A DNA stretch of 64,000 bases from Bolinopsis microptera (lineage: Eukaryota; Ctenophora; Tentaculata; Lobata; Bolinopsidae). The position numbers were made by a program, and so were the translations under genes. Positions 42,823 to 54,121 of this stretch are shown piece by piece (the first letter of the stretch is position 1; every line of letters begins with the position of its first letter). Below the pieces are notes generated by a model that saw nothing but the letters and a program-made list of their open reading frames with translations, had not been told where the DNA came from and made no database searches. The DNA is taken from the NCBI RefSeq assembly GCF_026151205.1, contig NC_087076.1, forward strand, positions 21,756,828-21,820,827. Reading direction: 5' to 3'.

Positions 42823-44304
42823 TTAGACATGAGGGCAAAAGTCTAAGTCTACAAACTTTTCTCTTTTAGCTCGTGATTTAGGTACTGGTTTAAGAGAAAC
42901 TTGCTGCTGAACAGTCCGTTGAGTTGGCTTCACTTGGACTCCTTTGTTAACGAATACTGCTGGAGGGGCTATTTTCCTGATATCCTTCATTCGCGGTCCA
43001 GTCTTGGGAGCGGGTATTACAGGTGCTGCAATGTGCTGAATTGCTCCTAGGTTGGGCGCAGCCCGGCGCAGCGGAGGACGTCCGTAGCGCTGTTGGTGTT
43101 GGGGACTGAGATGGGGAGTGTAATACCGTGGGTTATATCCAGGCGGAGTGGGTCGCTTGGTACGTGGTATGAACTGAGCCGGCGGGGTAGGATGAGGATA
43201 TGGCACGGTTTGCCGTATCATTGGCACATGGTGAGATCTACCGGGCACCTCTACTGGCGGTATGATTGTCTGAACTGGAGGTACTAGCAATGCTCGGGGA
43301 GGACTCGCCTGCTCAATTCGCTCTGTTTTTATGTGTACTACTTCAGGTTCCTTAGGTTTCCTGATCTCGAGTATCATTTTGGACAATGTTTCAAAATTCA
43401 ACGGTTTCCCACTGGGATTCTTCTGAAGTTCGTTTATCATTTCAATTACTTTTAACGGGTCGTTTAGAATAAAGTTCCTGACCTTCTCGTTTATAGGGGA
43501 GTCATCGGGAACTAGACTCGACAAAGTTTTATTGATATCTAATTTTTCAACAGGTACTTCAACAGTTGAATTTCCTGGAACAGTTTCGACAGCAGCTACC
43601 TCCGGCTGCTGCCCGGATAAGGAGAGTCCAGTAAGGTCTGTTAGATTTGAAATGTCCTGGAGATTGAGATCTTGCCGTAATATCTCAACTACAGCCGCCT
43701 CAAATTCCGACGGTACAGCGTTTGAGTTTACTACCGCCAAAATAAATGTACACAAATCTGAACTTTTCAAGTACTTGATTAACAGTTTACGTAATCCCTC
43801 ATCTATTCTTGGATTACTGGTAATCAAATTCGTGAGTTTATCGCATATATTCTTCATTTCATCGTCCATATTCTTCGGCTGACAGTTTGATTCGGCAACA
43901 TTTTTCGGATGATCAGGTAAATAATGATATAGCTCAATAAATTCCAGGAACTGATAAAAGTCGCAATCAACTGAAATATCTCTGACATGAGACCCGTAAA
44001 CTCTAACATACTGTGAAACTTTCTTCGTTTGAACCTTGACTTTCTCGACCACGTTAAACTGAAATTGAACGTCGTTCAGAGTCACTGTGAACTGAAATGT
44101 GAAGTTGTAAAAGTTCGTCAAAAGACTCGGCCACTGTACCGGCGGAGGTGGGATCGTGGTCGCATTCCTGACATTCTTGTCGAAGTGGTGAATAGTTTGC
44201 GAGTGGAAAAGGTCGTCTATCCAGAGCAAAGGACAGCAGTGAGTTTTGTCTGCTATCTTTACTGATAACTCTAAACTAGCCGGGAGATTAAAGTCTTGCG
44301 GTAC
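42823..44304 (-). CDS. Unknown nuclear-type protein, exon 2
   Basis: 494 codons after an acceptor (TTTTACAG above 44304), phase 0, continuing from exon 1. The first ~125 codons are compact and possibly globular (LPASLELSVKIADK, CCPLLWIDDLF, FTFQFTVTLNDVQFQFNVVE, FLEFIELYHYLPD). An alpha-helical stretch follows (LRKLLIKYLKSSDLCTFILA, AAVVEILRQDLNLQDI, VRNFILNDPLKVIEMINEL), then a long Pro/Arg-rich tail (VPYPHPTPPAQFIPRTKRP, RPPLRRAAPNLG) and a basic end (KPVPKSRAKREKFVDL). I recognise no family. The tail composition suggests a transcription, chromatin or RNA-associated scaffold, which is inference only. Confidence 0.75.
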   Translation of the reverse strand, partial: VPQDFNLPASLELSVKIADKTHCCPLLWIDDLFHSQTIHHFDKNVRNATTIPPPPVQWPSLLTNFYNFTFQFTVTLNDVQFQFNVVEKVKVQTKKVSQYVRVYGSHVRDISVDCDFYQFLEFIELYHYLPDHPKNVAESNCQPKNMDDEMKNICDKLTNLITSNPRIDEGLRKLLIKYLKSSDLCTFILAVVNSNAVPSEFEAAVVEILRQDLNLQDISNLTDLTGLSLSGQQPEVAAVETVPGNSTVEVPVEKLDINKTLSSLVPDDSPINEKVRNFILNDPLKVIEMINELQKNPSGKPLNFETLSKMILEIRKPKEPEVVHIKTERIEQASPPRALLVPPVQTIIPPVEVPGRSHHVPMIRQTVPYPHPTPPAQFIPRTKRPTPPGYNPRYYTPHLSPQHQQRYGRPPLRRAAPNLGAIQHIAAPVIPAPKTGPRMKDIRKIAPPAVFVNKGVQVKPTQRTVQQQVSLKPVPKSRAKREKFVDLDFCPHV

Positions 44305-44440
44305 CTGTAAAAGGATCGGTAAAATCGCATAAAAATTCGAGACAAAACGGGGACTCGGTTTAAATGAATAAAATATTATGCACATAAATATCATATTAGA
44401 CAGTCTGATTCATAGCATGCGGGTTGATAAGAGAACTAAC

Positions 44441-44677
44441 CAGAGATAAGTTAATGTATTTCTGAAGGCCAGTTGCAGTGCAAGGAATTTGAGCCTGTCT
44501 GGCTGGCAACTCAGGTTGTCTCGTCTCCAGGCTGGGTGTCTGCAAACTCTCCACAGAATGGAACATTCTGGGCCTTTTGTTGGAGGAACTTGGAGGCGTC
44601 TCCCGTAGTCGTTTCCCCTTAACTGAAATCTTTACTTTTATACTCTGAAAGGAAGAATGTTCGTTATTCTTAGTCAT
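44441..44677 (-). CDS. Unknown nuclear-type protein, exon 1 (or first visible exon)
   Basis: 79 codons from ATG 44677 to the donor CTGGTTAGT (44441). It carries a bipartite-like nuclear signal (KRLRETPPSSSNKRPRM) and ends TGLQKYINLSL, which joins in phase 0 to VPQDFNL of exon 2. The first codons read through a sequence that looks like a splice acceptor (CATTCTTCCTTTCAG before AGTATAAAAG), so the true start may be in an exon further upstream; a basic minus-strand frame at 44961-44770 is one candidate. Together the two exons give about 572 residues. Confidence 0.6.
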
Positions 44678-46873
44678 TCGCTATTTATAAAGTTATAAAG
44701 GGGTAAATTGAATATTGAGCTTGTGTTCACAACACAAGTTGTGTTGTGAATCTGATTATTTGACATGAGTTATGTGATGAAAGACAAAACATGTTTTAAA
44801 ACCCTGATTGGATTCCTTTTTACAGATTGGCTGATTTTTGTTACCTTTTTGTGAATTGTGATACGTTTATAAGCAATGAAAGTCGGCGTGAGCGTTTCCT
44901 TTTTACTGACACTCGAGTTTGTTGAGAGTGAAATGTTCTCCGATCTTGATTTATTAATCACACGTTTTTACATCTTTGTGATTTGCGTGACGGCGAGTGT
45001 TTGCTTGGTGTGTGTGGTGTAGAGTCAGATGGTTGGAAACTACTGATAAAGTTAGGTGGTAGGGTTGGTATTACTTTCGTGATATTGTGGCAATGTGATC
45101 CAGTCTGAAAGATATTCAGTTGGGGATATTATCTTCTTTATACGATTTGAATTTATAATGAGTTGTGTATATCGATAATAAATTTGAACAATTTGACGAG
45201 GGAAACATAAAGTAACCAACAAGAATACCTTAATTATGCCTATCTTTGAAACAAGCCTATCCGCTGAAATAGCAAAAAAATGTGACGTGACGATGATTCA
45301 AATCAACAACAAACCACAGCACAACCACATATACAACACACACTAAGGCAGAGCTGGTGCCGGCAGGAAAACTAAAAGTTCCAAAATTAATTAAATTAAA
45401 CCGCTACACACTGCCATATTACATCGATCACGTGATGAGGTCACCTGACTCGAATGAATTTCAAGCCTCCTTCCTTGAGCTTAATTTAATTACCTGACCA
45501 CCCTACTAAGGTTGGTTTATCAAATGAGACGAAATTGGCTGATTTCTAATAACACGAATGAAAAATTCATTAAATCATACCAAGTGTTACCAATAGTTTT
45601 AACCACATAATTCATCGTAAAAAAAGCACGGCTATCCGTAATCCGTAGCTCAAAATTATTTCAATAGCATAACTTTAAACACCAATTAATTTGATAATGC
45701 ACAAATTAAATTATGCAATCAAATCTGAGGTTCTGAGAAAGGTCTACGTCTCTACCTGGTGTGTGCAGGATGTATGTCATATCTAATTAAAGCTGCCGAG
45801 ATACATGTAATACACGGCTACAGAACGGGAGTTGCCAGACAGGCACACTGTGAGTGGACAGTGAGTAAATAATACACACCCTCCTCTCCCCTCATAGTGG
45901 GCCAATATTATGTGTACGTCTTTAATCTTCACGCATGCAATATTTATTTATACTAGAGATATCGAAACGTTGAAAGAGAGGATGCCATGTATATTGTATA
46001 TAATGTATAACTATATTATACTGTACATAGTGTATATTGTATAAATGAGTGTAATGCGATGATTCTACACTACGTTTCTGGTATTCTGCAGGTAAAGTGG
46101 TTATGCGGCTAAAAGAGTCGGTAAATCTTACATTTTGAGTACAGGGAGTACTGAGGTACAGATTGTGTATACTTCATGTACAGTACACTGTAAACAGTAG
46201 AATCCCTATTTAGTGTTTACCGCACCCCCACATACCCTGGTTTTACTATACAGTGCAGTACCGGTGTCTACTTAATAGTTTACACCGTATATTGTGCGTA
46301 CTCTGACTCCTGTAAACTATGTAGTAGCAGTCACATAATGACTTTAGTGAGCGCCCACTAATGGTCATGTCACCAAACCAACTTAATCGAGAGTAATTAA
46401 GTATTGCTGTTCATAATGTTGAAGAGTTAGGAGAGGTAGAGACTACAGGACCAATCAGCTTGTGTTTACATTCGTAACAAAGTTTGCCCAGTTTGCAGTG
46501 AAGAACCGATAACAAAAAATTTCATCAAGAATCTCATCAAAAAATCTGATGAACAAATATTTGAGATCTCGTTGCCTCGACGAGCAGCAGATAAATATAG
46601 CAGTATGATTTACGTTGGATGTAGTCGATTCTTGAATCGAGCATGGACAAAATCATTAACTATAAATAAAAGCGCATCTCAGTACCCTCGCTATCCAATC
46701 TTATCAACAGAAGATTTCTACTTTTAACACCACGTTAACAAAAGATTGAGGGTGATAGTCAGATGTAATGATACTGCGCAGCATTGTGTATAAATAGTAC
46801 CCGCTACTGCTCACTACTTAGTGATCAGACTTGCAGCAAATTCTAGCAAGATATCGTGTTTTATTTGGTACTA
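44678..46873. other. Intergenic, nothing firmly recognised
   Basis: AT-rich sequence with a small palindrome (TTCACAACACA / TGTGTTGTGAA, about 44729-44753) and no supported gene, apart from a possible upstream exon of the neighbouring gene at 44961-44770. Confidence 0.4.
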
Positions 46874-47557
46874 TATAGAAAACCGAGTTCTAGGTATTTA
46901 GTGTATGCTAGTCAAGCTCTAGTCACGAAGCACGAACGGCAGGGCGTACCGTAAGGTAGAAATGAAACGAGTATATTAAAATGGATAATTAATTAAATGG
47001 AAAAGTAATACAAAGTGAACGTCAACAGATAAAAACTTCCAAGTGTTCGCTCCAAGCGATTGCCGTGAATATAGATCACACTACGTGTCTAGTCACAGAG
47101 AATAGTACTCAGTTAAACCGGCTATTGACAATCGAATCCCTTAAAATGATTAAGGGGCAACTAAGAAGTGAGCTCTCCACTTCCGGCTCTTCGGGTATAC
47201 TCTCAAAACACGTCACGCCACACTGCGTGACGGCACAACGCATCTGCTTGCACCACGTGACTTGCAGTCTCGCCAATGAGCACTCCACTAGCAGTCACCC
47301 TGTGTCCGCGAGGACCAACCACAGGTCTGGCTGTTAGTCAGGTGCAAAGTGAGCGGACGGCTCGTTACAGACAGTTAGTCTGACAGTAGTTCTGCCAGCC
47401 AACCGACTTACACTCAAAATGTGTAACTCCCAAATACGAACATATAAAAACATTGGTTAATATATACCCGGAAACACATACTAAATTCTACGTCCCGTAA
47501 ACGTTATACTAAAACTAAGATATCCTAAAAGATATCTCTAAATACCATATTACAACA
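46874..47557 (-). repeat. LTR, 3' copy relative to the element
   Basis: 684 bp. The only difference I noticed from the other LTR is one extra T (AATTAAATGG against AATTAAAGG). A 90-codon ORF inside it (47065-47337, plus strand) is present identically in both LTRs and is probably not a gene. Confidence 0.95.
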
Positions 47558-47566
47558 TCTCTACCC
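47558..47566 (-). promoter_or_regulatory. Candidate polypurine tract
   Basis: On the coding strand GGGTAGAGA directly precedes the 3' LTR, as expected for plus-strand DNA priming. Confidence 0.6.
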
Positions 47567-48131
47567 AAAAATTTTTTTCGAATATTTTAAAACAATAAAA
47601 TAATCGCCCTTTTCAAAATTTAAATTTCAATGCTCCCACGCATCAAAAGTCCAAAACTTAAAAATAAGTCAAGTCTCAAAATATAATACACGGCCCTAAC
47701 CCTGTGCATTAAATTTAAATCATCAAAATCCTTAAGTTAAAACTGAAATTGACCTTCACAAATCTTTCAAAACCTTCAAATACTTCCCTCTTGCACCAAG
47801 CTGTAGAGTCTTTGGTGTTGAGTCTTCATCCTTAGATAGAGATGTATCGAATCTCTAATTCGTCCTTGACAAGCAAACAAAGAAGTCAAAATAAATTCGA
47901 AAGTTTCTACGTTTCCGCCACTAAAGCAGCCCTGAGCGAGTCGTGTTGCGAGTAAAGATCCTAATAACCCTATCAGTACTGTTCTGAAAGATACACGTGT
48001 TATACCTAAGTAAGGTACTAAATCACTGCTAAGTACTAAATGGAAAGTTCTAGCTAAGTGCGTAAGATATTACTGTACTGAGACTAGATTCCAAAGTAAG
48101 TGTACTCCCTGTCAGGGCTTCTTCTCGTCTT

Positions 48132-49220
48132 CTACTGGTTCAAATACCTCAAGAGATCCTTGACCACACTAACTTTCTCGTACCCTAAACGGTCAGGTTG
48201 TCTCCGTTCCTCAGGTCTCCTAGTGTTATATCTGCGCTCCTCCCTCGGAGGGCTCTGTCTCCCTAGATTTACAGGAGAAAGCGATCCTGTTGTGTCAATG
48301 TCGTGCTCCTCAGCATCATGTGACATAAAACTGTTAGCACCTATCGTTCCTTCACTAACAACCGGACTCGATGATCTTCTAGCGGCCGATCTCTCTCTAG
48401 CTGGAGTGAAGAACTCTGCAGAATTATCAACTGTTTCTACACTATCGCCTGAGGGAATGTTATGTGTGAGAGGTGTTACAGTACTAAAACTAGGATTAGT
48501 AGAATTCATATCTAGTTGTGCAGGACTATTAACAACCCTAGGAGTAGAACTTAAACTAGGTTGTTTATAATTGCTAGCTGCACCATCCTTCTCCAGACGA
48601 AACTTCTTCGGATGAACCTCTTTTCTCCTTGCTACAACTGGTGCTCTTCTCAGTTGAAAATCTGTCTCCTCTTCACTATCACTATCGGAATAGACTACAT
48701 CTCGCCTTGATGAGTCCGTCTTTAACTCGGCTTCACTGCTAACAATTTTAGGCAATGTAAAGCTAGTCTCTAGTTTCTCAGAAAACTTGTTCCTGACATA
48801 TCTCTTTAACTTTCCAATGTTAAACACCTTCTTCTCTCCATCAGGCAAATCTAAACAGTACAAGTGATCGTTTATCTTCTTAGAGATCTTATACGGGCCA
48901 ACCCAACGAGGACCGAACTTGTGCTTTGGACAATTTATCAAAACAAAAGCTTCCTCACCTTCCTCAAAGAATGGTCCCTTCACGTGCTTATCGTGATATC
49001 TCTGTGCATAGCAAAAATCACGCTCAGCTTGGACCCTCACCTTCCTGGTGATAAACTTGAGATTCTTGTACAGCTCGTATGCTTCAACATCAAACTCATT
49101 CTCCTTCATAGGCTCTAGCTCGAAATCCTTACGATTCTCAGCTAGCAGGCTTAACGGTGTGTTTAACTCACGACCAAACACCAATCTGTTGCTAGAATAA
49201 CCTGTGTGCCGATTCCGCAA
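48132..49220 (-). CDS. Gypsy integrase C-terminus (third frame)
   Basis: 362 codons. It begins RNRHTGYSSNRLVFGRELNT, the usual post-core integrase sequence (TG.SP..L.FGRE..TPLSLL), then a GPY/F module (GPRWVGPYKISKKINDHLYC, FNIGKLKRYV). A long Ser/Arg-rich tail follows (SDSDSEEETDFQLRRAP, RREERRYNTRRPEERR to ending LLRYLNQ). The tail may target integration or bind nucleic acid. Conserved sequence probably starts slightly upstream of the first ATG, in the frame shifted from the preceding ORF. Confidence 0.88.
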   Translation of the reverse strand: MRNRHTGYSSNRLVFGRELNTPLSLLAENRKDFELEPMKENEFDVEAYELYKNLKFITRKVRVQAERDFCYAQRYHDKHVKGPFFEEGEEAFVLINCPKHKFGPRWVGPYKISKKINDHLYCLDLPDGEKKVFNIGKLKRYVRNKFSEKLETSFTLPKIVSSEAELKTDSSRRDVVYSDSDSEEETDFQLRRAPVVARRKEVHPKKFRLEKDGAASNYKQPSLSSTPRVVNSPAQLDMNSTNPSFSTVTPLTHNIPSGDSVETVDNSAEFFTPARERSAARRSSSPVVSEGTIGANSFMSHDAEEHDIDTTGSLSPVNLGRQSPPREERRYNTRRPEERRQPDRLGYEKVSVVKDLLRYLNQ

Positions 49221-49224
49221 TGAG

Positions 49225-51054
49225 TTAAGTACAAAGACTACTCTTGATAACCAAAGATCCCAGTCCTGGTACCGTCCCTGGTGGTAAGCTGGTTCTCAGG
49301 GCAGTATTCAACCGACGGTTCGCTCTTTCAACTCTTCCAGTACTTCGAGAAACGTACGGTTGGCCATGAATGTATTTGCAATCTAGGGCTTGAGCTATGG
49401 TCTCGAAATAATTAGCTCTAAAACCCGGATGATTATCAGCCATCATGAATCTAGGCTGGCCAAAACGATCAATCCAAAACCTACGAATCAAAGACACGCT
49501 CTCCTTAGCTGTCTGGGTCTTAGTAGGAATAGCTACCACATAATTTGACCAACAATCGGTTATAGTCAAAATATACTTGTAACCTCTAGGTGTAGCACCA
49601 ACCTTCTCAGGAACTATATGATCGAAACAAATTGCTGAGTTAAAGGAGTGGAACAATATGTGCTTGAGGGGTGCCTTATTGTACGCCTGAGGTGGCTTAC
49701 TTGCTGCACACCTGCAACATGCTGCGATCCATAACTTGAAACATTCACCCATTTTCGGCCAGTAGAAATGTCGTTTACAGACTTCAAGACAATTTTCTAC
49801 TCCAGCATGTGCAGTCTCCTGGTTATGCACCATGTCCAGGACAGATTCATGCAAGGATTCGGGGACTATGATCAACTCTCTACTCCCCTCCGGATCTCTC
49901 ACTTCAGTCCAACGTCTCCTAAGTATCCCGTCCTTGATACTTATAAGATCAAACTGTTTCCAATAACTTAACAGTTCCTGTGGCATTCTACCCGCCTGAA
50001 TTACCACCGGTTTCTCCTTCTTGATCACCCAACTATAGACCTGGTTTAAGATATCATCCTCCTTCTGAGCCTGTTTAATCTGCTCATGGGTCGGATTAAG
50101 AAATTTTACTCCTCTCTCTAGTGAGCTTACATCACTAGTAACCGCTGAAACATTTTCCACTACATCAACTGCTCCCGCAACTACTGATGCTTCCTCTGTA
50201 GTATCAGCCTGAGTAAGATTACAATTGCAATGTCGGCTATCAACTTCAGGCGTAATCTGAACAATGTTTACAACACTAGGGTCTTCACTATTCTCATCAA
50301 ACAAGAACCCCGGAATCATACTGTCCTCAACACTCACCTCATTGCAAGATTCCTCAACCAGATTACTGCAATCATCATCAACCACAGTCTCGCTGCTAAC
50401 CGGTACCTGCATCCTCTTAAACAGTATCGGGTGTTTACATCTATAATGTTCACGTCTCACCCGGTTTACTCCCTCTAACGCAGCATCAAGACTAAAAGTG
50501 GAACTATGACCAATGCTCGCAACATTTTCTCGAGATTTACCATAAACCTGATACTTATAACGACTAAGTCCATCACACATCTGGTTACTCTTCCCCGAGA
50601 TATGCTTCATGGTAAAAGTATAGTTAGCAAGCTCCTGAAGCTTCCTGATAACAGAAGATGACATCTTTGAAAATATTGTCGTAATATTCAAGAGTGGCAG
50701 ACAATCTGTGATAACAGTGAAGTTTTTAACGCCACGTAAGTAAACCGAGAAATGTTTCAGAGTCTGATATAAAGTCTCAAATTCAATCTGAGTTTGCGGC
50801 CATATCCGCTTGTGGTCCGGAACCTTACGAGAAAAGTATGCAATTACCCTCCTCTTTCCTTTGATCCACTGAGTCAAAGTGCCACCAAATGCGTGTTTAG
50901 AACCATCAAGAGTCACCTCATAACTATTTTCCGGGTCGCTAACCTCCGGAAAAGCTAGGACAGGACTTGATATCAACATGTCACGTAACCTCTGAAATGC
51001 ACTCTGGCAATCGTCAGTCCACTCGAAACACCTTGTTCTTCCGAAGTAAAGCAT
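49225..51054 (-). CDS. Gypsy RNase H and integrase (second frame)
   Basis: Its conserved sequence begins at FEWTDDCQSAFQRLRDML, which follows the previous frame's KNKVF after a one-base shift. RNase H: VTLDGSKHAFGGTLTQW, FETLYQTLKHFSVYLRG and TDCLPLL. The integrase HHCC zinc domain is HESVLDMVHNQETAHAGVEN through CCRCAASKP, and the catalytic triad is TITDCWSNYVVAIP, MADNHPGFRANYF and GRVERANRRLN. The spacer between RNase H and integrase is unusually long (about 200 codons, acidic). The frame is lost right after LPPGT near 49270; the integrase continues in the next frame. Confidence 0.92.
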   Translation of the reverse strand: MLYFGRTRCFEWTDDCQSAFQRLRDMLISSPVLAFPEVSDPENSYEVTLDGSKHAFGGTLTQWIKGKRRVIAYFSRKVPDHKRIWPQTQIEFETLYQTLKHFSVYLRGVKNFTVITDCLPLLNITTIFSKMSSSVIRKLQELANYTFTMKHISGKSNQMCDGLSRYKYQVYGKSRENVASIGHSSTFSLDAALEGVNRVRREHYRCKHPILFKRMQVPVSSETVVDDDCSNLVEESCNEVSVEDSMIPGFLFDENSEDPSVVNIVQITPEVDSRHCNCNLTQADTTEEASVVAGAVDVVENVSAVTSDVSSLERGVKFLNPTHEQIKQAQKEDDILNQVYSWVIKKEKPVVIQAGRMPQELLSYWKQFDLISIKDGILRRRWTEVRDPEGSRELIIVPESLHESVLDMVHNQETAHAGVENCLEVCKRHFYWPKMGECFKLWIAACCRCAASKPPQAYNKAPLKHILFHSFNSAICFDHIVPEKVGATPRGYKYILTITDCWSNYVVAIPTKTQTAKESVSLIRRFWIDRFGQPRFMMADNHPGFRANYFETIAQALDCKYIHGQPYVSRSTGRVERANRRLNTALRTSLPPGTVPGLGSLVIKSSLCT

Positions 51055-54000
51055 AAAGGGGACGTGCTATCTCGGAGTATCCCTTGCAGAACTTCTTGGA
51101 ATAGTTTAACATGCCCAAAACTGATTGCAATTCAGCTCTATTACTGGGAGGTTCTAGACTCTTAATATGCTCTATACGAGAGTCGTTCATCCTGACTCCT
51201 TCCTTAGTTAGGGTAATACCGACATACTCGACCTCTTCGCGTAAAAATCTGCACTTACGAGGTGTTAGTTTCAGATTACCCAACTTAAGACGAGCAAAAA
51301 GTACCGACAGTATCTGAATGTGAGACTTAACATCACGTGTGAATATCAGTAAATCATCTATGAAGAATGCTAACGCATCTGATATACCCAGACCGTTTAT
51401 CAGCCGCATGACCATTCTAGTAAACGTAGCTGAACTAGATTTCAGGCCCATGACCATTCTAGCAAACTGATACCGTTTCTGATTGTGCATGAACGCCGTG
51501 ACATGCCTGGATTCCTTAGTATACGGAACCTGGTGAAAAGATTTACTCAAATCCACTGTTGAATACAGATTTTTATCGCCCACTTTGTCTAAAATGTGGT
51601 TCAAATTCGGCAGCTCCATTAAATCATCCTGAAGCTCTAAATTTACCATTCTTAGATCCGCAACCAATCTAGAGCGATCTCCTGATGGCACCAGGAAAAG
51701 GGGAGAATTAAAATTAGAGTGGTCAGGGCATTCCTCAACCACACCAGATCTAAGTAAACCTCTAATCTGTCTATCCATTTCCGGCTGCTGCTTGAACGGA
51801 ATCCTTCTCGATGGAACCCACCTAGGTTTATAGTTATCCTTGAGCTGGAGATGTGCCTCAAAGAAATTACAACAACCTAAATCATGCTCTCCACTCGAAA
51901 AAACGGTTCTATACTCCCACACAGTCTCTCGAAGATCATTCTTGTCTTCTTCGCTAATCTTCAACTCGTCTAACTTCAACTGTTTGAAAAGACTCTCTCT
52001 ATCCCATTCCTTAACAAGCGGCTCCTCATCAGCTAGCTTGCTCACCTCTGGCATTGAACAATCAGATGACACCGCATTAACCGTTTCACAGGTCACTCTC
52101 ATCACTCGCTCACCAAACTCTACTGGCTTCATCTTGCCCAGCCAGGTTCTCTTATTTATCTTCACAGGCTTATCTGTAGGATTCATGACTCTAACAGGGA
52201 CCATGTTGTCCTCAGACCGTATGAGAGAGTGCGCTGTGAATATGCCAGTACCTACAACCGTGTTAATATGAGGTTCTAACTGGCCATAAACGTCATCACG
52301 TTGACTTTTAGGTCGCAACAATTTGCCTTGTATGTGAGTGCCCGAGAGAGGTGGTATAATTACTGTTTCATTGCATACTACCTTCATGCAGCGCTTAGTG
52401 GGTTTAGGTGGTGTTCTAAAACACGATGAACCCTTGTTAGTATACAGCAATCTATCCCTGGCATTAATATTGATCCCCTGATCAAACATTAAATCCATGC
52501 CTATCAGAACCTCTGCCTCATGAAATTCGGAAACAACAAACGTGTGCTCAAAAGATTTTCCGGCAATTATCACTGGAAGCTTAATCTGACCGAAAGTCTT
52601 TATGCTATTTCCCGAAAAGGACTTGAGCTTGAGATTACACGACACAACCTTCTCAAACTTATCTATAAATCTGACAAATGATTCAGCAATTATAGAAATA
52701 GATGATCCCGTATCCACAAAGAAATTTGCTGATCTACCAGCACAATTTCCTCCAACCAAAATGCAGTTTCCCTTACTGCCACCAATCTCGTTACAATCCT
52801 CATAGAAGTTTAAAGGCGCCTGGTTGTTAGGTCTATACGCTCTGTTCCCACTCTGTTGGCCATAACCACTTTGATATAACGACCCTCTGTCTTGATATCC
52901 ACTTCTATTACCAGCAAATCTGCTCGGACAGTTTCTCTGAAAATGCCCTCTATTACCACACTCCCAACAACCTTCTAACTGAGAGCGAACGTTACGTGAT
53001 CCCCGATTATTAGAATTAACCACGTTGCGAGCTGGCTGATAACGTGATTGAACAGGCGTGTTTCTACGATCATCATTTCTCATACCACCCCTAAAACTAT
53101 TGCTAACCATATTAGGAGTCCATGATCGGCCTGTGCGCTGGTTAACTTCCGAATGGGAAGGAGGACATTCAGGACTATAACTCTCCTGTCTAGTGCCCGT
53201 CATAAAGTGGTCACGTGTTTGTCTAGGTGCTGCAAACCTAGCTCTCTGGCCATCTAATTTAGGATTACTAATGGCGAAAATCGTATCCTGGGCCTGAGTG
53301 AAACTCCCTGGTTCACCACCAACAGCTAACGTGATACGCTCAGTGTGGATTGCTAGTTTTACTGCCTCTCTATAGGAATGTAACTGGGACTCATAAAGCT
53401 TAGTCCTTACAGCTACGTCACGAGCTCCTACAACAAGAACATGCAAGCAACTCTCGTCCCTCTTCGACTCGCAGTCGTATCCGGCTTTAAAAGCAAGCTC
53501 ATCTATACGTGAAATAAACTGCTGTAGGTTCTCATTAGCACACTGACGCAATGACATGAGCTCAGTTCTATAGGCCCAAGATTGAGTAGCTGGAAATATC
53601 TCCTCTGAGTATCGCTTAATAAGAAGATCAATATTACATCTCTCGTCCGGTCTAAGAGAGATTTTCTGCAGTATTTCCCAGGTGGATTCACAACGAATGT
53701 ACGACAACATATACGTGCTAATATCAGAACCACCGCTATGTCCACACAGAATCAAATGCTCCTTGAACCGCCTGGCAAATCTGATGAAATTAGATCCAGT
53801 TTCAAAGTAAGGAGGCTTGGGAGGCCTGGCACCCGTCAGATGCGGACTAGATACTGAGCTATTCAACGGAGTTATCACACTGCTATCAAAATCATCCCCG
53901 ATGTTCACGTTTCTAAACTTAGTAACTGTGCTAAGTGGTTCTGGCCGTACATTATCAATCTTATTCTGCAGGCATTCTAAAGCTGAATTCAACTCCTTCT

Positions 54001-54121
54001 CTAAATCGGAAATGTCATGGCTATCTGTATCTAAACCATCTATCTCCTCCATAGTCTTATTTATGCTTGACTCGATAATCGACGTCGCCCACTCCAGTTC
54101 AGCTGCATAACTATCACACAT
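51014..54121 (-). CDS. Gypsy Gag-protease-RT polyprotein (first frame)
   Basis: 1035 codons from ATG 54121, after a ~495-bp leader. Residues 1-380 are Gag; a CCHC zinc knuckle (CWECGNRGHFQRNC) is at about 382. The aspartic protease active site FFVDTGSSISII is at about 470. The RT runs from about 770: GLLRSGVVEECPDHSNFNSP, LVADLRMVNLELQDD, LYSTVDLSKSFHQVP and the catalytic FIDDLL at about 919, followed by the thumb (YVGITLTKEGVRM). The frame ends just inside the RNase H connection, where the next frame overlaps it by about 40 bp. Gag and Pol are fused without a stop, unlike many Gypsy elements. Confidence 0.93.
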   Translation of the reverse strand: MCDSYAAELEWATSIIESSINKTMEEIDGLDTDSHDISDLEKELNSALECLQNKIDNVRPEPLSTVTKFRNVNIGDDFDSSVITPLNSSVSSPHLTGARPPKPPYFETGSNFIRFARRFKEHLILCGHSGGSDISTYMLSYIRCESTWEILQKISLRPDERCNIDLLIKRYSEEIFPATQSWAYRTELMSLRQCANENLQQFISRIDELAFKAGYDCESKRDESCLHVLVVGARDVAVRTKLYESQLHSYREAVKLAIHTERITLAVGGEPGSFTQAQDTIFAISNPKLDGQRARFAAPRQTRDHFMTGTRQESYSPECPPSHSEVNQRTGRSWTPNMVSNSFRGGMRNDDRRNTPVQSRYQPARNVVNSNNRGSRNVRSQLEGCWECGNRGHFQRNCPSRFAGNRSGYQDRGSLYQSGYGQQSGNRAYRPNNQAPLNFYEDCNEIGGSKGNCILVGGNCAGRSANFFVDTGSSISIIAESFVRFIDKFEKVVSCNLKLKSFSGNSIKTFGQIKLPVIIAGKSFEHTFVVSEFHEAEVLIGMDLMFDQGININARDRLLYTNKGSSCFRTPPKPTKRCMKVVCNETVIIPPLSGTHIQGKLLRPKSQRDDVYGQLEPHINTVVGTGIFTAHSLIRSEDNMVPVRVMNPTDKPVKINKRTWLGKMKPVEFGERVMRVTCETVNAVSSDCSMPEVSKLADEEPLVKEWDRESLFKQLKLDELKISEEDKNDLRETVWEYRTVFSSGEHDLGCCNFFEAHLQLKDNYKPRWVPSRRIPFKQQPEMDRQIRGLLRSGVVEECPDHSNFNSPLFLVPSGDRSRLVADLRMVNLELQDDLMELPNLNHILDKVGDKNLYSTVDLSKSFHQVPYTKESRHVTAFMHNQKRYQFARMVMGLKSSSATFTRMVMRLINGLGISDALAFFIDDLLIFTRDVKSHIQILSVLFARLKLGNLKLTPRKCRFLREEVEYVGITLTKEGVRMNDSRIEHIKSLEPPSNRAELQSVLGMLNYSKKFCKGYSEIARPLYALLRKNKVFRVD

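Noticed and set aside
47065-47337. 90-codon ORF found in both LTRs
   Set aside because: Identical because the LTRs are identical; opposite to the element's coding strand and without motif.
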